Shown: in pieces, positions 28,163 to 36,633 of the stretch
Layout of the letters: every line of letters starts with the position of its first letter
Position numbering within the stretch: the stretch's first letter is position 1
NCBI GenBank assembly: GCA_964384375.1
Contig: CAYLLN010000031.1
Span: 1-64,000, forward strand
Length of the DNA stretch: 64,000 nucleotides
Source: CAYLLN01 sp964384375
Lineage (GTDB): Bacteria; Planctomycetota; Planctomycetia; Pirellulales; Pirellulaceae
Reading direction: 5' to 3'
Translations under genes and position numbers: made by a program
Notes under the pieces: model-generated
Told to the model about the DNA's origin: nothing
The model's input: the letters and a program-made list of their open reading frames with translations, nothing else
The model's database searches: none

Positions 28163-28347
28163 ACCTTGAGCTGATCTTCCTCGACAAACCAGATCGCGGA
28201 GGCTTGGTCGTTTTCGAACCGTCGGCCGCAGTAGGCGCCGTCGCGGATGAGAATCGTCTCGCGCAGTTCCGTGGCCGGAACTCGCAGCTCGGCAAAGGCT
28301 TCGGCAACCAATCGGCGAACGGATTCCGTCAGGTGCGCAGGGTGCAT
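28087..28347 (-). CDS. Small conserved-type protein overlapping the preceding gene
   Basis: 86 residues from MHPAHLTESV: a helix (ESVRRLVAEAFAELRVPATEL), then strands ETILIRDGAYCGRRFEND, SAIWFVEEDQLKVYRADG and SVARVLPVT. The well-formed alpha-beta pattern suggests a real gene. Its 3' 76 bp are antisense to the end of the AmmeMemoRadiSam gene, an unusual convergent overlap. Function unknown; a longer upstream reading of the frame is Arg/Pro-rich and unlikely. Confidence 0.6.
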   Translation of the reverse strand: MHPAHLTESVRRLVAEAFAELRVPATELRETILIRDGAYCGRRFENDQASAIWFVEEDQLKVYRADGSVARVLPVTAAAVGMRAAA

Positions 28348-28595
28348 AGCGTCGTTCTTCTCGGCGGGCAGTCGGCACCAAGGGCGTGCCCATATCGGGG
28401 TAGAAGCGTTAGGAAGCATCGGCCTGCTTGCGCCGGTTCCTTGGCAAGTTCGTTTCTTCCGCCACAGCTCGCGCCGTTTGCCGCCCTTGCCCTGTCGGAA
28501 GAGTCGATCCCGACTGCATTCGGCTGGGGACGGGGGACGATGTATGGCAGGCAACGCGATAGCATCGTTCGCAGGCGTCAACGAAGGAGCCCCCC

Positions 28596-28787
28596 ATGAT
28601 GGACGACATGCAAGTGCAGCTGCAGGATCTGGCGATCGACGAAATCCGCGAACTGCTCGTCGAAGCCGGGGCCGCGATCTCGATGGATCAGGCCGAGCAG
28701 CTGGCCTCGTTCGTGGCTCAAGCCGGCGGCATGGAAGAAGCGGTCGATCTGCTCATGCAGATGTCGGTCCGCCGAGAAGCTGCGTAG
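28596..28787 (+). CDS. Small acidic helical protein
   Basis: 63 residues with a strong AAGGAG ribosome-binding site 8 nt upstream of tandem ATG codons. Acidic amphipathic helices (IDEIRELLVEAGAAI, MDQAEQLASFVAQAGGMEEAVDLLMQM) suggest a UBA-like or helical-bundle mini-protein. No family recognised. A REP-like hairpin lies immediately downstream. Confidence 0.65.
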   Translation: MMDDMQVQLQDLAIDEIRELLVEAGAAISMDQAEQLASFVAQAGGMEEAVDLLMQMSVRREAA

Positions 28788-28808
28788 CGTATGGTTCTGG
28801 GTCGGTTA

Positions 28809-28858
28809 GTCGCCTTTCGCTCCGCGAAAGGACGTTCTTTCGCGGAGCGAAAGACGAC
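28809..28858. repeat. REP-like long hairpin (CTTTCGCTCCGCGAAAG)
   Basis: Two 22-nt arms (28809-28830 and 28837-28858) differ at one base pair and are separated by a 6-nt loop. Each arm contains the shorter palindrome CTTTCGCTCCGCGAAAG. Follows the stop codon of the mini-gene by about 20 bp. Confidence 0.7.
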
Positions 28859-28960
28859 AATGCCCGAACCTAAACCACTTCCTCGGGTTTCGTCCGCCCG
28901 CCCCCGCCATAGACCGCTCCGAACCTCGGCCGGTAACATAGCGTCATTGCAAGTTCAGTG

Positions 28961-29028
28961 TTCCAAGTTCCCGGTTCCGCGTTGAACCGGAAGCGGCGAA
29001 TGCTGAGCCTTGATCCTTGAACTTGGAA
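28961..29028. repeat. Nested inverted repeat upstream of glyS
   Basis: Outer arms TTCCAAGTTC (28961-28970) and GAACTTGGAA (29019-29028) enclose CCGGTTC/GAACCGG (28971-28977, 28984-28990). The structure ends 8 bp before the glyS start codon, so it would fold in the mRNA leader. Confidence 0.55.
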
Positions 29029-29036
29029 CTGGCGCC

Positions 29037-30647
29037 ATGGAAATGGACAAACTGGTCTCGCTGTGCAAACGGCGGGGATTTCTCTTCCAGTCGAGCGAAA
29101 TCTACGGCGGTCTCAACGGCTTTTGGGACTATGGCCCGCTCGGCGTCGAGCTGAAGCGGAACATCAAGGAGGCGTGGTGGCGCGACATGGTCACCGGCCA
29201 CGACGACTTGGCCGCTCCGGCTGGCGCGCCCGAGCCGTATGAAATGGTCGGCCTCGACTGCACGATCATCATGCACCCGCAGGTCTGGAAGTGCTCGGGC
29301 CATTTCGACCTGTTCGTCGATAAGATGGTCGATTGCCGCGAGTCGAAGAAACGCTATCGCTACGACCAGGTTCCGGGCCGCTGGGTCGAGGCGAAGGGGC
29401 AGAAGATTTTCGTCACGTCCTCGGTCGAGGAAAATCACGAGCCGGACATCGAGCAGCGAGCCCTCAAGTTCTTCAACTTGCGGGCGAAAGACGCGGCTGA
29501 CCTAGCGTGGCAGAGTCCGCTCACTTCGCTGGCCAAGCTCGATCCGGCCCAGTACGACAAAGTGCTCGCGCCGGAAGCTAAGGCACTCGGCTCGTTGACC
29601 GCCCCGCGCGACTTCAACCTGATGTTCAAGACGTTCGTCGGCGCGCTCTCCGGCGAAGAAGGGGCGGCGTATCTGCGTCCCGAAACGGCCCAGGGGATCT
29701 TCGTCAATTTCAAGAACGTCTGCGATAGCACTCGCGTTCGCGTCCCCTTCGGCATCGCGCAAATGGGAAAGAGCTTTCGCAACGAAATCACGCCGCGCAA
29801 CTTCACGTTCCGCTCTCGCGAGTTCGAGCAGATGGAGATCGAATTTTTCTGCCATCCGAATTCCTCGCGGCAATGGTATCAGTACTGGCGCGATCGGCGG
29901 ATGAAGTGGTACACCGATCTGGGGTTGTCGAAGGAGCGATTGCAGCTTCGCGAACACCACCAGGACGAACTGAGTCACTATTCGACCGGCACGGCCGACA
30001 TTGAATACGCGTTCCCCTTCCTGCCGCCGGGTGAGTTCGGCGAGTTGGAAGGGATCGCCCACCGGGGCGATTTCGACCTTCGCAGTCACATGGAAGGGAA
30101 GCTCGTCGCACGCGATGGGCAACTCGTCGTCGAGCAAGGGGAGGACGGCAAGCCGAAGTGGAAGGGTTCGGGCAAAGACCTGTCGTATCGCGATGACCTG
30201 ACGAACGAGCGGTTCGTGCCGCACGTCATCGAGCCGTCAGCCGGCGCCGACCGTGGCACGCTCGCGTTCCTCTGCGAGGCGTACCACGAGGACAAGGCCC
30301 CCGACGAGAAGGGCGAGATGCAGGTCCGGACGGTGATGAAGTTCCACCCGCGCATCGCCCCGATCAAGGTCGCGGTTTTCCCGCTCGTGAAGAAGGACGG
30401 CATGCCGGAGGTCGCTCAGCGGATTTACCGGGCCCTGAAGCCGCACATGACGGCGTTTTACGACGAGAAGGGGGCGGTGGGCCGCCGCTATCGCCGCCAG
30501 GACGAAGCAGGAACGCCGTACTGCCTGACGATCGACGGCCAGTCGCTCACCGACGGCACGGTCACCGTCCGCGACCGCGACAGCCTGAAGCAAGAGCGGA
30601 TTCACGAAAGTGAACTCGTGGCGGCACTGCGCGAGCGGATTGGGTAG
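29037..30647 (+). CDS. glyS: Glycyl-tRNA synthetase (alpha2 type)
   Basis: Class II synthetase charging tRNA-Gly. 536 residues from MEMDKLVSLCKRRGF; a Met nine codons earlier is within the upstream hairpin. Hallmarks: FLFQSSEIYGGLNGFWDYGPLG, motif 2 region QMGKSFRNEITPRNFTFRSREFEQMEIEFF, motif 3 in the C-terminal catalytic part (HVIEPSAGADRGTLAFLCEAY) and the anticodon-binding domain (PIKVAVFPLVKKDGMPE). Its 3' end converges on gap with a hairpin element between. Confidence 0.96.
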   Translation: MEMDKLVSLCKRRGFLFQSSEIYGGLNGFWDYGPLGVELKRNIKEAWWRDMVTGHDDLAAPAGAPEPYEMVGLDCTIIMHPQVWKCSGHFDLFVDKMVDCRESKKRYRYDQVPGRWVEAKGQKIFVTSSVEENHEPDIEQRALKFFNLRAKDAADLAWQSPLTSLAKLDPAQYDKVLAPEAKALGSLTAPRDFNLMFKTFVGALSGEEGAAYLRPETAQGIFVNFKNVCDSTRVRVPFGIAQMGKSFRNEITPRNFTFRSREFEQMEIEFFCHPNSSRQWYQYWRDRRMKWYTDLGLSKERLQLREHHQDELSHYSTGTADIEYAFPFLPPGEFGELEGIAHRGDFDLRSHMEGKLVARDGQLVVEQGEDGKPKWKGSGKDLSYRDDLTNERFVPHVIEPSAGADRGTLAFLCEAYHEDKAPDEKGEMQVRTVMKFHPRIAPIKVAVFPLVKKDGMPEVAQRIYRALKPHMTAFYDEKGAVGRRYRRQDEAGTPYCLTIDGQSLTDGTVTVRDRDSLKQERIHESELVAALRERIG

Positions 30648-30653
30648 CCGTGG

Positions 30654-30709
30654 GGCAGGCTGGTCGAAGCCTGCCGAAGAGAACATGGCAGGCTGAAAGC
30701 CTCCCCTAC
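30654..30709. repeat. Double hairpin between glyS and gap
   Basis: GGCAGGCT-GGTCGA-AGCCTGCC (30654-30675) is followed by a second GGCAGGCT unit pairing with AGCCTCC. The element starts 6 bp after the glyS stop and ends next to the gap stop, so it may terminate both. Confidence 0.55.
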
Positions 30710-30712
30710 TCC

Positions 30713-31768
30713 TTACAGCCCCTTGCTGATCACGTACTTGATGAGGTCGGCAACGCGGTTGCTGTAGCCCCACTCGTTGTCGTACCAGCTCACCAGCTTG
30801 AAGAACCGCTTGTTGAGCTCGATGCCCGAGCCTTTGTCGTAAATCGAAGAGGCGGGGTCGTGAATGAAGTCGCTCGACACGACTTCGTCTTCGGTGTAGC
30901 CAAGGATTCCCTTGAGGTAGGTTTCGCTGGCCTTCTTCATCGCGGCCGAAATCTCGGCGTACGACGTGTCCTTGACCGACCGGAACGTCAGATCGACCAC
31001 CGACACGGTCGCCGTGGGAACGCGGAACGACATGCCGGTGAGCTTCCCCTTCACCTCGGGGATGACGAGGGCCGCCGCCTTTGCCGCTCCAGTGCTGCTG
31101 GGAATGATGTTTTGAGCCGCGGCGCGGCCCCCCTTCCAATCCTTCTTGCTCGGGCCATCGACCGTTTTCTGCGTGGCCGTGTAGGAGTGGATCGTGGTCA
31201 TCAGCCCTTCCTCGATGCCAATCCCTTCCTTCAGCAGCACATGGACGACGGGGACGAGGCAATTGGTCGTGCAGCTCGCGTTGCTGATGATGTTGTGATT
31301 CTTGGGATCGTACTTCTCATGGTTGACGCCCATCACGACGGTGAGGTCTTCCCCTTTGGCGGGCGCGCTGATGATTACCTTCTTCGCTCCGGCCGCGAGG
31401 TGCCCCTTGGCCTTCTCGGCATCGGTGAAGAGGCCCGTGCATTCGATGACGATATCGACTCCCATCGCCTTCCAGGGCAGCTCGGCCGGCGTCTTGGCGC
31501 TGACGACCTGCATCGAGTCGCCGTTGACGGTCAGGATGTCGTCCTCCGCCTTGTCGGGCGACGACTTGCTCGTAGTGATTTCGCCGTTGAACTTCCCCTG
31601 CATCGTGTCGTATTTGACGAGGTAGGCCAGGTTGTCGGCCGGGACAATATCGCCGACGGCGACCACATCGACCTCTTTCCCCTTGCCGACGATTCCCTGC
31701 TCCAGCATCGCCCGATAAGCCAGCCGCCCGATTCGCCCGAAACCATTGATCGCGATCTTGACCGTCAT
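30713..31768 (-). CDS. gap: Glyceraldehyde-3-phosphate dehydrogenase (type I)
   Basis: Oxidises glyceraldehyde-3-phosphate to 1,3-bisphosphoglycerate with NAD in glycolysis. 351 residues; NAD-binding INGFGRIGRLAYRA, catalytic Cys166 (ISNASCTTNC) and His194 (TTIHSYTATQ), and SWYDNEWGYSNRV at the end. Strong AAGGAG ribosome-binding site. The gene is convergent with glyS and divergent from moaB. Confidence 0.97.
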   Translation of the reverse strand: MTVKIAINGFGRIGRLAYRAMLEQGIVGKGKEVDVVAVGDIVPADNLAYLVKYDTMQGKFNGEITTSKSSPDKAEDDILTVNGDSMQVVSAKTPAELPWKAMGVDIVIECTGLFTDAEKAKGHLAAGAKKVIISAPAKGEDLTVVMGVNHEKYDPKNHNIISNASCTTNCLVPVVHVLLKEGIGIEEGLMTTIHSYTATQKTVDGPSKKDWKGGRAAAQNIIPSSTGAAKAAALVIPEVKGKLTGMSFRVPTATVSVVDLTFRSVKDTSYAEISAAMKKASETYLKGILGYTEDEVVSSDFIHDPASSIYDKGSGIELNKRFFKLVSWYDNEWGYSNRVADLIKYVISKGL

Positions 31769-31992
31769 TGCCGTCTCCTTGTTGGTGATGCGGGCATTTT
31801 ATCGGTGTGCGCGAAGTCGAACAAGGAAGCCGAAGCCGACGCAGCCCGGCAATTGGCGACGAAAGGCAGTGCGGGGAAAACGACGCCGTTACGGGCGGCG
31901 AAGGGATGGCCTGGATGCGCTGCGGTGTGAGAACCCTGGGACGGAGTGGGTGGATTATCGTCTGCGTACCGCCTGAGGGTAAGCGCTGGAGC

Positions 31993-31998
31993 TACAAT
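31993..31998 (+). promoter_or_regulatory. TACAAT -10-like element, leaderless moaB message
   Basis: TACAAT ends 6 nt before the ATG at 32005, placing the expected transcription start at or next to the A of the start codon. No ribosome-binding site is visible, consistent with a leaderless transcript. No consensus -35. Confidence 0.4.
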
Positions 31999-32004
31999 CG
32001 TCGC

Positions 32005-32514
32005 ATGACCGCTACGCATCTCGAACATCAGTCACATGGGCCGACATCGGCCCGTTGTGCCGTCATTACGGTCAGCGATACACGGACACTGGAGAACGAC
32101 GTTGGCGGACAGACGCTGATCGTTGCCTTGACTGGAGCGGGGCACGTGGTGGCCGCTCGCGAGATCATCCCCGACGATCCCGAGCGGATGCGACCGCTGC
32201 TCGTTTCGCTGCGTGAGCGGGACGACATCGACGCCATTCTGATGACCGGTGGCACTGGCATCACGACCCGCGACCAGACGTATGAAACGGTCACGTCGCT
32301 GCTCGACAAGCCGCTGCCTGGCTATGGCGAGCTGTTCCGGATGCTCAGTTATCAGGAGATCGGCCCGGCAGCGATCCTCAGTCGGGCGGTTGGCGGCCTG
32401 ATGGGGCGGAAGGTGCTGCTGACGATGCCCGGCTCGCCGGCTGCGGTCCGTCTTGCAATGGACAAGATCATCGTGCCACAACTGCCGCATCTGCTGCGCG
32501 AGGCCCGGCGATAA
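32005..32514 (+). CDS. moaB: Molybdenum cofactor biosynthesis protein MoaB/MogA
   Basis: 169-residue molybdopterin adenylyltransferase-type protein. AVITVSDTRTLENDVGGQ, then ILMTGGTGITTRDQTYETV, GELFRMLSYQEIGPAAILSRAVGG and MPGSPAAVRLAMDKIIVPQLPHL are all family motifs. It binds molybdopterin during cofactor assembly. The ATG is the first base region after a -10-like element. The stop codon is followed directly by the double-hairpin repeat at 32518. Confidence 0.94.
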   Translation: MTATHLEHQSHGPTSARCAVITVSDTRTLENDVGGQTLIVALTGAGHVVAAREIIPDDPERMRPLLVSLRERDDIDAILMTGGTGITTRDQTYETVTSLLDKPLPGYGELFRMLSYQEIGPAAILSRAVGGLMGRKVLLTMPGSPAAVRLAMDKIIVPQLPHLLREARR

Positions 32515-32517
32515 GTA

Positions 32518-32605
32518 GGCCCAGACTCCGTCTGGGCCAAGCAGCTGATTGGACACGGCTGTGGCCAACCGCTTTCCGCCGCGTGTCCCACACGGAGTGT
32601 GGGAC
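32518..32605. repeat. Double-hairpin element, left copy
   Basis: GGCCCAGAC-TCC-GTCTGGGCC (32518-32538), 46 variable nt, then GTCCCACAC-GGA-GTGTGGGAC (32585-32605). The element begins 3 bp after the moaB stop. A second copy in inverted orientation follows the gene at 32701-35142. Confidence 0.7.
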
Positions 32606-32632
32606 TACCTCACGAATGCACACTGCCCACGT

Positions 32633-32662
32633 TTGCGATGGCGTCCTGGCGCGGGGTATAAT
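32633..32662 (+). promoter_or_regulatory. Predicted promoter (TTGCGA-18-TATAAT)
   Basis: TTGCGA (32633-32638), 18-bp spacer, TATAAT (32657-32662). The predicted start of transcription would fall after an in-frame ATG at 32665, which supports translation starting at 32701. Confidence 0.45.
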
Positions 32663-32700
32663 TGATGCATCGCCGCCCCACCTTCAGGACACTCCCGCCC

Positions 32701-35142
32701 ATGCTTCGGCGCCCTGCCTGCTGGCTCCTACTAGCCGCACTACTTGTCACTCCGGCACTGATTCTCGCCCAGGATGCTCCCGCGCTCGAGAAGCCGGCCG
32801 AAGCGTCACCTTCCAAACCAGAAGAAGCGAAGCCAGACGAAGCCAAGCCGGAAGAAGCCAAACCAGCCGAGCCCGCGAAGCCTGACGAGGCCAAGCCGGC
32901 CGAAGGAACTCCGACCGGCCCGCTCCCGGGTCACTCGCACGTGGGGGAAGTCTTCAACGAAGGTCCGCGCCAGAAGGCATACCTGATGCCCGGCATGCCA
33001 GCGATCAACTTTCCCGCGACGACCAAGTCACCCGAAGCCCAGGCGTTCATCAACCAGGGAGTCGGGCAACTGCACGGCTTTTGGTGGTACGAGGCGGAGC
33101 GGTCGTTCCGGCAGGCGGCGATGCTCGACAAGGATTGTGCGATCGCCTACTGGGGGATGGCGATGGCGAACGTCGAAAACGTCACCCGCGGCCGTAAGTT
33201 CATGGCCGAATGCCTGAAGCACAAGGAAGGGGCGAGCGAGCGGGAGGTGATGTACATCGACGCGCTCGATGCGTTCTTCAAGGCCGACGCGAACAAGCGG
33301 AAAGATCGGGCCGAGGCGTACACGCGGGCGATCGAAAAGATTCTCTACAAGTATCCCGACGACATCGAGGCGCGGGCCTTGCTCGCGCTGCAGCTTTGGA
33401 AGAACCGCGATGCGGGGATTCCGATTTCGAGCTACCTCGCGATCGACGCGCTCATCGACCAGGTGCTGGCCAAGAGCCCGATGCATCCGGCCCATCATTA
33501 CCGCATTCACCTGTGGGATCTCGACCGGGCTGAGAACGCTCTCGCGTCGGCGGCCTTGTGCGGACAAGGATCAGCCGGCGTTGCCCATATGTGGCACATG
33601 CCGGGGCACATCTATTCCAAGACAAAGCGGTACGACGACGCCTGCTGGCAGCAGGAGGCTTCGGCCCGCGTCGATCACGCCCACATGATGCGCGACCGCA
33701 TTCTGCCCGACCAGATTCACAACTTCGCCCACAACAACGAGTGGCTGATTCGGGACATGATCTTCGTCGGCCGCTCGCAGGGCGCGGTCGAGCTGGCCAA
33801 GAACATGTGCGACCTGCCGCGGCATCCGAAATACAACACGCTCAGCAAGGGGAGTGCAAACTTCGGTCGGCTGCGGCTATTTGATGCTTTGTCGCGATTT
33901 GAGCTGTGGGACGAGCTGATCGCGCTGGCCGAGACGCCGTACCTCGCTCCGACCGACGACGAGAACGAGCAGATCAAGCGGCTAAAGCACCTGGGCGAGG
34001 CGCACTATCGCCGGGGCGATGTGACAGCGGGCGATATGCAGCTGGCCGACTTGCAGCAGCGGTGGGCCGATGTGCAGGCGAAGCACACTCAGGAACTGAC
34101 GGAAGCGGAAGCGAAAGCACGCCAGGAAAACAAGTCGGAAGAGGACGTCGAGAAGGCGAAGAGCGGCGCGAAGAACAAGCATGGCCAGAAGCTCGCAAGC
34201 CTGCAAAAAGCGGTCGATGAGCTGACCGGCTGGCAGGCAGTGGCTCACAGCGACTTCAAACGAGGTTACGAATCGTTGAAGAAGAGCGGCAACGTGGAAG
34301 CGGACGATCTGGCCCGCGTGCAGTTCCACGCTGGCGAAAAGGATCAGGCGATCGAAGCGGCCCGTGCGCATGTGAAGAACCGCAACAACGAAGTGCTTCC
34401 GCTAGCGACGCTGGTCGAACTGCTGACGCTCGCCGGCAAACAGGACGAAGCGAAGCAGACGCTCGAAGAACTCCGGGCGATCAGCGGCTCGATCGACACG
34501 ACCGCGCCGTTCTATGCCCGCCTGGCCCCGGTTGCGAAGCAGCTTGGCGCTAGCGAGGAGTGGAAGGTCGCGTCATCGCCAAAGAACGACACAGGGATTC
34601 GCCCGTCGCTCGATTCGCTCGGGCCGTTCCGCTGGCAGCCGTCGCCCGCCCAATCGTGGACGCTGGCCGATGCCAACGGCGCCAATCACACGCTGGCCGA
34701 GTATCGCGGCAAGCCGGTCGTGGTGCTGTTCTTCCTGGGTCATGGCTGCTTGCACTGTGCCGAGCAGGTGCAGGCGTTCGGCTCCGCGGCGAAGGACTTT
34801 GAAGCGGCCGGTATTTCGCTCCTGGCGATCAGTAGCGACGACGCGGCGGGGTTGAAGCAGTCGATCGAGAACTACAAGAGCGGCCCGCTCCACATGCCGC
34901 TCGTCGCCGACAGCACGCTCGACACGTTCAAGGCGTATCGCTGCTACGACGACTTCGAGCAGCAGCCCCTGCACGGCACGTTCTTCATCGACGGCGAGGG
35001 TCTCGTCCGCTGGCAGGACATCGGCTACCAGCCGTTCATGGACCACAAGTTCCTGCTCGGCGAAGCGCAGCGGCTGCTCAAGCAGTCAGCTGTGAGCCAG
35101 TCGCCCGGCCCAGCGACGGTGCCGCCGATGGCAGCGGAGTAG
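32701..35142 (+). CDS. Exported TPR protein with C-terminal redoxin domain
   Basis: 813 residues. A signal peptide (CWLLLAALLVTPALILAQ) is followed by a low-complexity Lys/Pro/Glu linker. The middle is TPR-like and His-rich (WWYEAERSFRQAAMLDKDCAIAYWGMA, MHPAHHYRIHLWDLDRAE, HMWHMPGHIYSKTKRYDDA). Residues about 650-790 are an AhpC/TSA-type thioredoxin fold: WTLADANGANHTLAEYRGKPVVVLFF, then the redox motif C683-L-H-C686. It probably acts in the periplasm in thiol chemistry tied to protein assembly; partner unknown. Flanked on both sides by inverted copies of a repeat. Confidence 0.83.
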   Translation: MLRRPACWLLLAALLVTPALILAQDAPALEKPAEASPSKPEEAKPDEAKPEEAKPAEPAKPDEAKPAEGTPTGPLPGHSHVGEVFNEGPRQKAYLMPGMPAINFPATTKSPEAQAFINQGVGQLHGFWWYEAERSFRQAAMLDKDCAIAYWGMAMANVENVTRGRKFMAECLKHKEGASEREVMYIDALDAFFKADANKRKDRAEAYTRAIEKILYKYPDDIEARALLALQLWKNRDAGIPISSYLAIDALIDQVLAKSPMHPAHHYRIHLWDLDRAENALASAALCGQGSAGVAHMWHMPGHIYSKTKRYDDACWQQEASARVDHAHMMRDRILPDQIHNFAHNNEWLIRDMIFVGRSQGAVELAKNMCDLPRHPKYNTLSKGSANFGRLRLFDALSRFELWDELIALAETPYLAPTDDENEQIKRLKHLGEAHYRRGDVTAGDMQLADLQQRWADVQAKHTQELTEAEAKARQENKSEEDVEKAKSGAKNKHGQKLASLQKAVDELTGWQAVAHSDFKRGYESLKKSGNVEADDLARVQFHAGEKDQAIEAARAHVKNRNNEVLPLATLVELLTLAGKQDEAKQTLEELRAISGSIDTTAPFYARLAPVAKQLGASEEWKVASSPKNDTGIRPSLDSLGPFRWQPSPAQSWTLADANGANHTLAEYRGKPVVVLFFLGHGCLHCAEQVQAFGSAAKDFEAAGISLLAISSDDAAGLKQSIENYKSGPLHMPLVADSTLDTFKAYRCYDDFEQQPLHGTFFIDGEGLVRWQDIGYQPFMDHKFLLGEAQRLLKQSAVSQSPGPATVPPMAAE

Positions 35143-35148
35143 TAGGTA

Positions 35149-35235
35149 GTCCCACACTCCGTGTGGGACATGCGTGGCGATTGGAGTTTCGCGATCAGAT
35201 CGATCACGATGCTTGGCCCATACGGAGTATTGGCC
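35149..35235. repeat. Double-hairpin element, right copy (inverted)
   Basis: GTCCCACAC-TCC-GTGTGGGAC (35149-35169), 45 variable nt, then GGCCCATAC-GGA-GTATTGGCC (35215-35235). Its reverse complement has the same order and outer text as the element at 32518. It begins 6 bp after the redoxin gene stop, and the next gene's TAG stop (35235-35237 on the minus strand) is made by its outer edge. Confidence 0.7.
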
Positions 35236-36515
35236 TACTTAAACTCCACTTCCACCAGCGAAAAGTCGTCGTCCAGTCCGCCGTTTTCCGCAGTGGCGGC
35301 AATGCGGCGGTGGATCTGATCGACGCGGGAGCCGGTGGAGTCGTTTGTCACAAGCAGCCGCTCCAGCCCGTCGATACCGACGAGTTGCCCCTCGGCGCCG
35401 GTCGCTTCGGTGACGCCATCGCTATAGAGATACAGCCGCGAGCCGGGCGATAGCTCGTGCGTACATACTTCGTAGGTCGCATCGACATCGACGCCGATCA
35501 AGAGTCCCGGCTGGCCGAGACGGGCTGTGCTGACTTGGGCCGAGCCGACGCCATCGAGCAGAATCGCCGGCGGATGCCCGGCCGAGGCATAGCTCAGCTT
35601 GCGGCTCGTGCGGTCGTACACCCCGTACCAGATCGTGAAGAACCGCCCAGCATGTTCCTCCATCGGGAAGGCCCGGTTGAGAGCGGCGAGCACGCGGTCG
35701 GGTTCGCGGAAGTCCGACTTGGGGAGCGTCCGCCGCCGGAGCGCCTCGGCAATGGCACTGCTCATCAGCGACGCCCCGATGCCGTGCCCCGCCACGTCGA
35801 ACAGGAACATAGCGAAGCGGTCGCTATCGAGCCAGTGGTAGCCGAACAGATCGCCGCCGAGCTGCGACGAGGGGACATAGCACCAGTCGGTGGCGATTGT
35901 CCCCTTCAGCCGCAGCGGCAACAGGCTGCGAACGTATTCCTCGGCCTGCTTGATCTCGAAGAGGAGGGCCTTTTGACTGGCGGCCAGGGCGCGGCGCGTC
36001 GTGAGCAGCTCGCGTTGCGACTGGATCACGTCGAGCATCAGCAGTTCGTGCTGTGCGAGTTGGGCGAACTGCTCGAAGCGGGCCAGTTCTGCCGGCGCAA
36101 GCTGCCGCGGCTGACGGTCGGCGATGCAGAACGTTCCCACCATGCGCCCCGACGGACCGGCCAGCGGATGGCCCGCATAGAAGCGAATGAACGGCTCGCC
36201 GGTCACGAGCGGATTGTCGTGGAATCGCTCGTCAAGCGTGGCGTCGGGCACGATCAGCGGTCGCGTCTGCTGGATGGCGTGGCCGCAGAACGAGATGTCG
36301 CGTCCCGTTTCGTCGGTCGCCAGGCCGCACTTCGCTTTGAACCACTGGCGGTCCGAATCGATGAGGGCGATGTAGGCAATTGGCACGCCGAGCACGTCAG
36401 CCGCGAGCTCGACGATCCGATCGAACCGCTCCTCAGCGGGCGTATCGAGCAGCCGGAGGGCAGCCAGGTCGGCGAGACGATCCTGTTCGTCGGCAGCAAG
36501 GGGGGCGGGGAACAT
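35235..36515 (-). CDS. GAF domain PP2C (SpoIIE/RsbU-type) phosphatase
   Basis: 426 residues. GAF sensor domain at about 25-160 (RFDRIVELAADVLGVPIAYIALID, CGHAIQQTRPLIVPDA, FYAGHPLAGPSGRMVGTFCI), a coiled-coil linker (LLTTRRALAASQKALLFEIKQAEEYV) and a PP2C-type phosphatase: SSQLGGDLFGYHWLD, FLFDVAGHGIGASLMSSAIAEAL, YASAGHPPAILL, YSDGVTEA, GLDDDFSLVEVEF. Metal-binding Asp residues are present. Such enzymes dephosphorylate anti-anti-sigma factors in partner-switching, here in response to a GAF-bound ligand. No partner gene is adjacent. Confidence 0.93.
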   Translation of the reverse strand: MFPAPLAADEQDRLADLAALRLLDTPAEERFDRIVELAADVLGVPIAYIALIDSDRQWFKAKCGLATDETGRDISFCGHAIQQTRPLIVPDATLDERFHDNPLVTGEPFIRFYAGHPLAGPSGRMVGTFCIADRQPRQLAPAELARFEQFAQLAQHELLMLDVIQSQRELLTTRRALAASQKALLFEIKQAEEYVRSLLPLRLKGTIATDWCYVPSSQLGGDLFGYHWLDSDRFAMFLFDVAGHGIGASLMSSAIAEALRRRTLPKSDFREPDRVLAALNRAFPMEEHAGRFFTIWYGVYDRTSRKLSYASAGHPPAILLDGVGSAQVSTARLGQPGLLIGVDVDATYEVCTHELSPGSRLYLYSDGVTEATGAEGQLVGIDGLERLLVTNDSTGSRVDQIHRRIAATAENGGLDDDFSLVEVEFK

Positions 36516-36533
36516 GGGGGAATTGTAGCCGCT

Positions 36534-36617
36534 GGCGAGCGGGAGGCGTAAGCCTCCCGATGACGCGACCTCACTGGCGATGCGGAACCATCGGGGTGCT
36601 CACGCACCCCGCTCGCC
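36534..36617. repeat. Double-hairpin element (GGCGAGC family)
   Basis: GGGAGGC-GTAA-GCCTCCC, about 34 variable nt, then GGGGTGC-TCAC-GCACCCC, all enclosed by the outer arms GGCGAGCGGG and CCCGCTCGCC. It sits 3' of the MFS gene. The first hairpin repeats the one at 15526. Confidence 0.65.
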
Positions 36618-36633
36618 ATTCGGTTAGCGCCGC

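Noticed and set aside
32800..32920. Tandem GAAGAAGC-type units in the redoxin gene
   Set aside because: Codes for a low-complexity Lys/Pro/Glu linker in frame; not an independent DNA repeat.
32583..35207. Two small frames sharing the peptide MSHTECGTT
   Set aside because: The shared peptide is the translated hairpin repeat, not a protein family.
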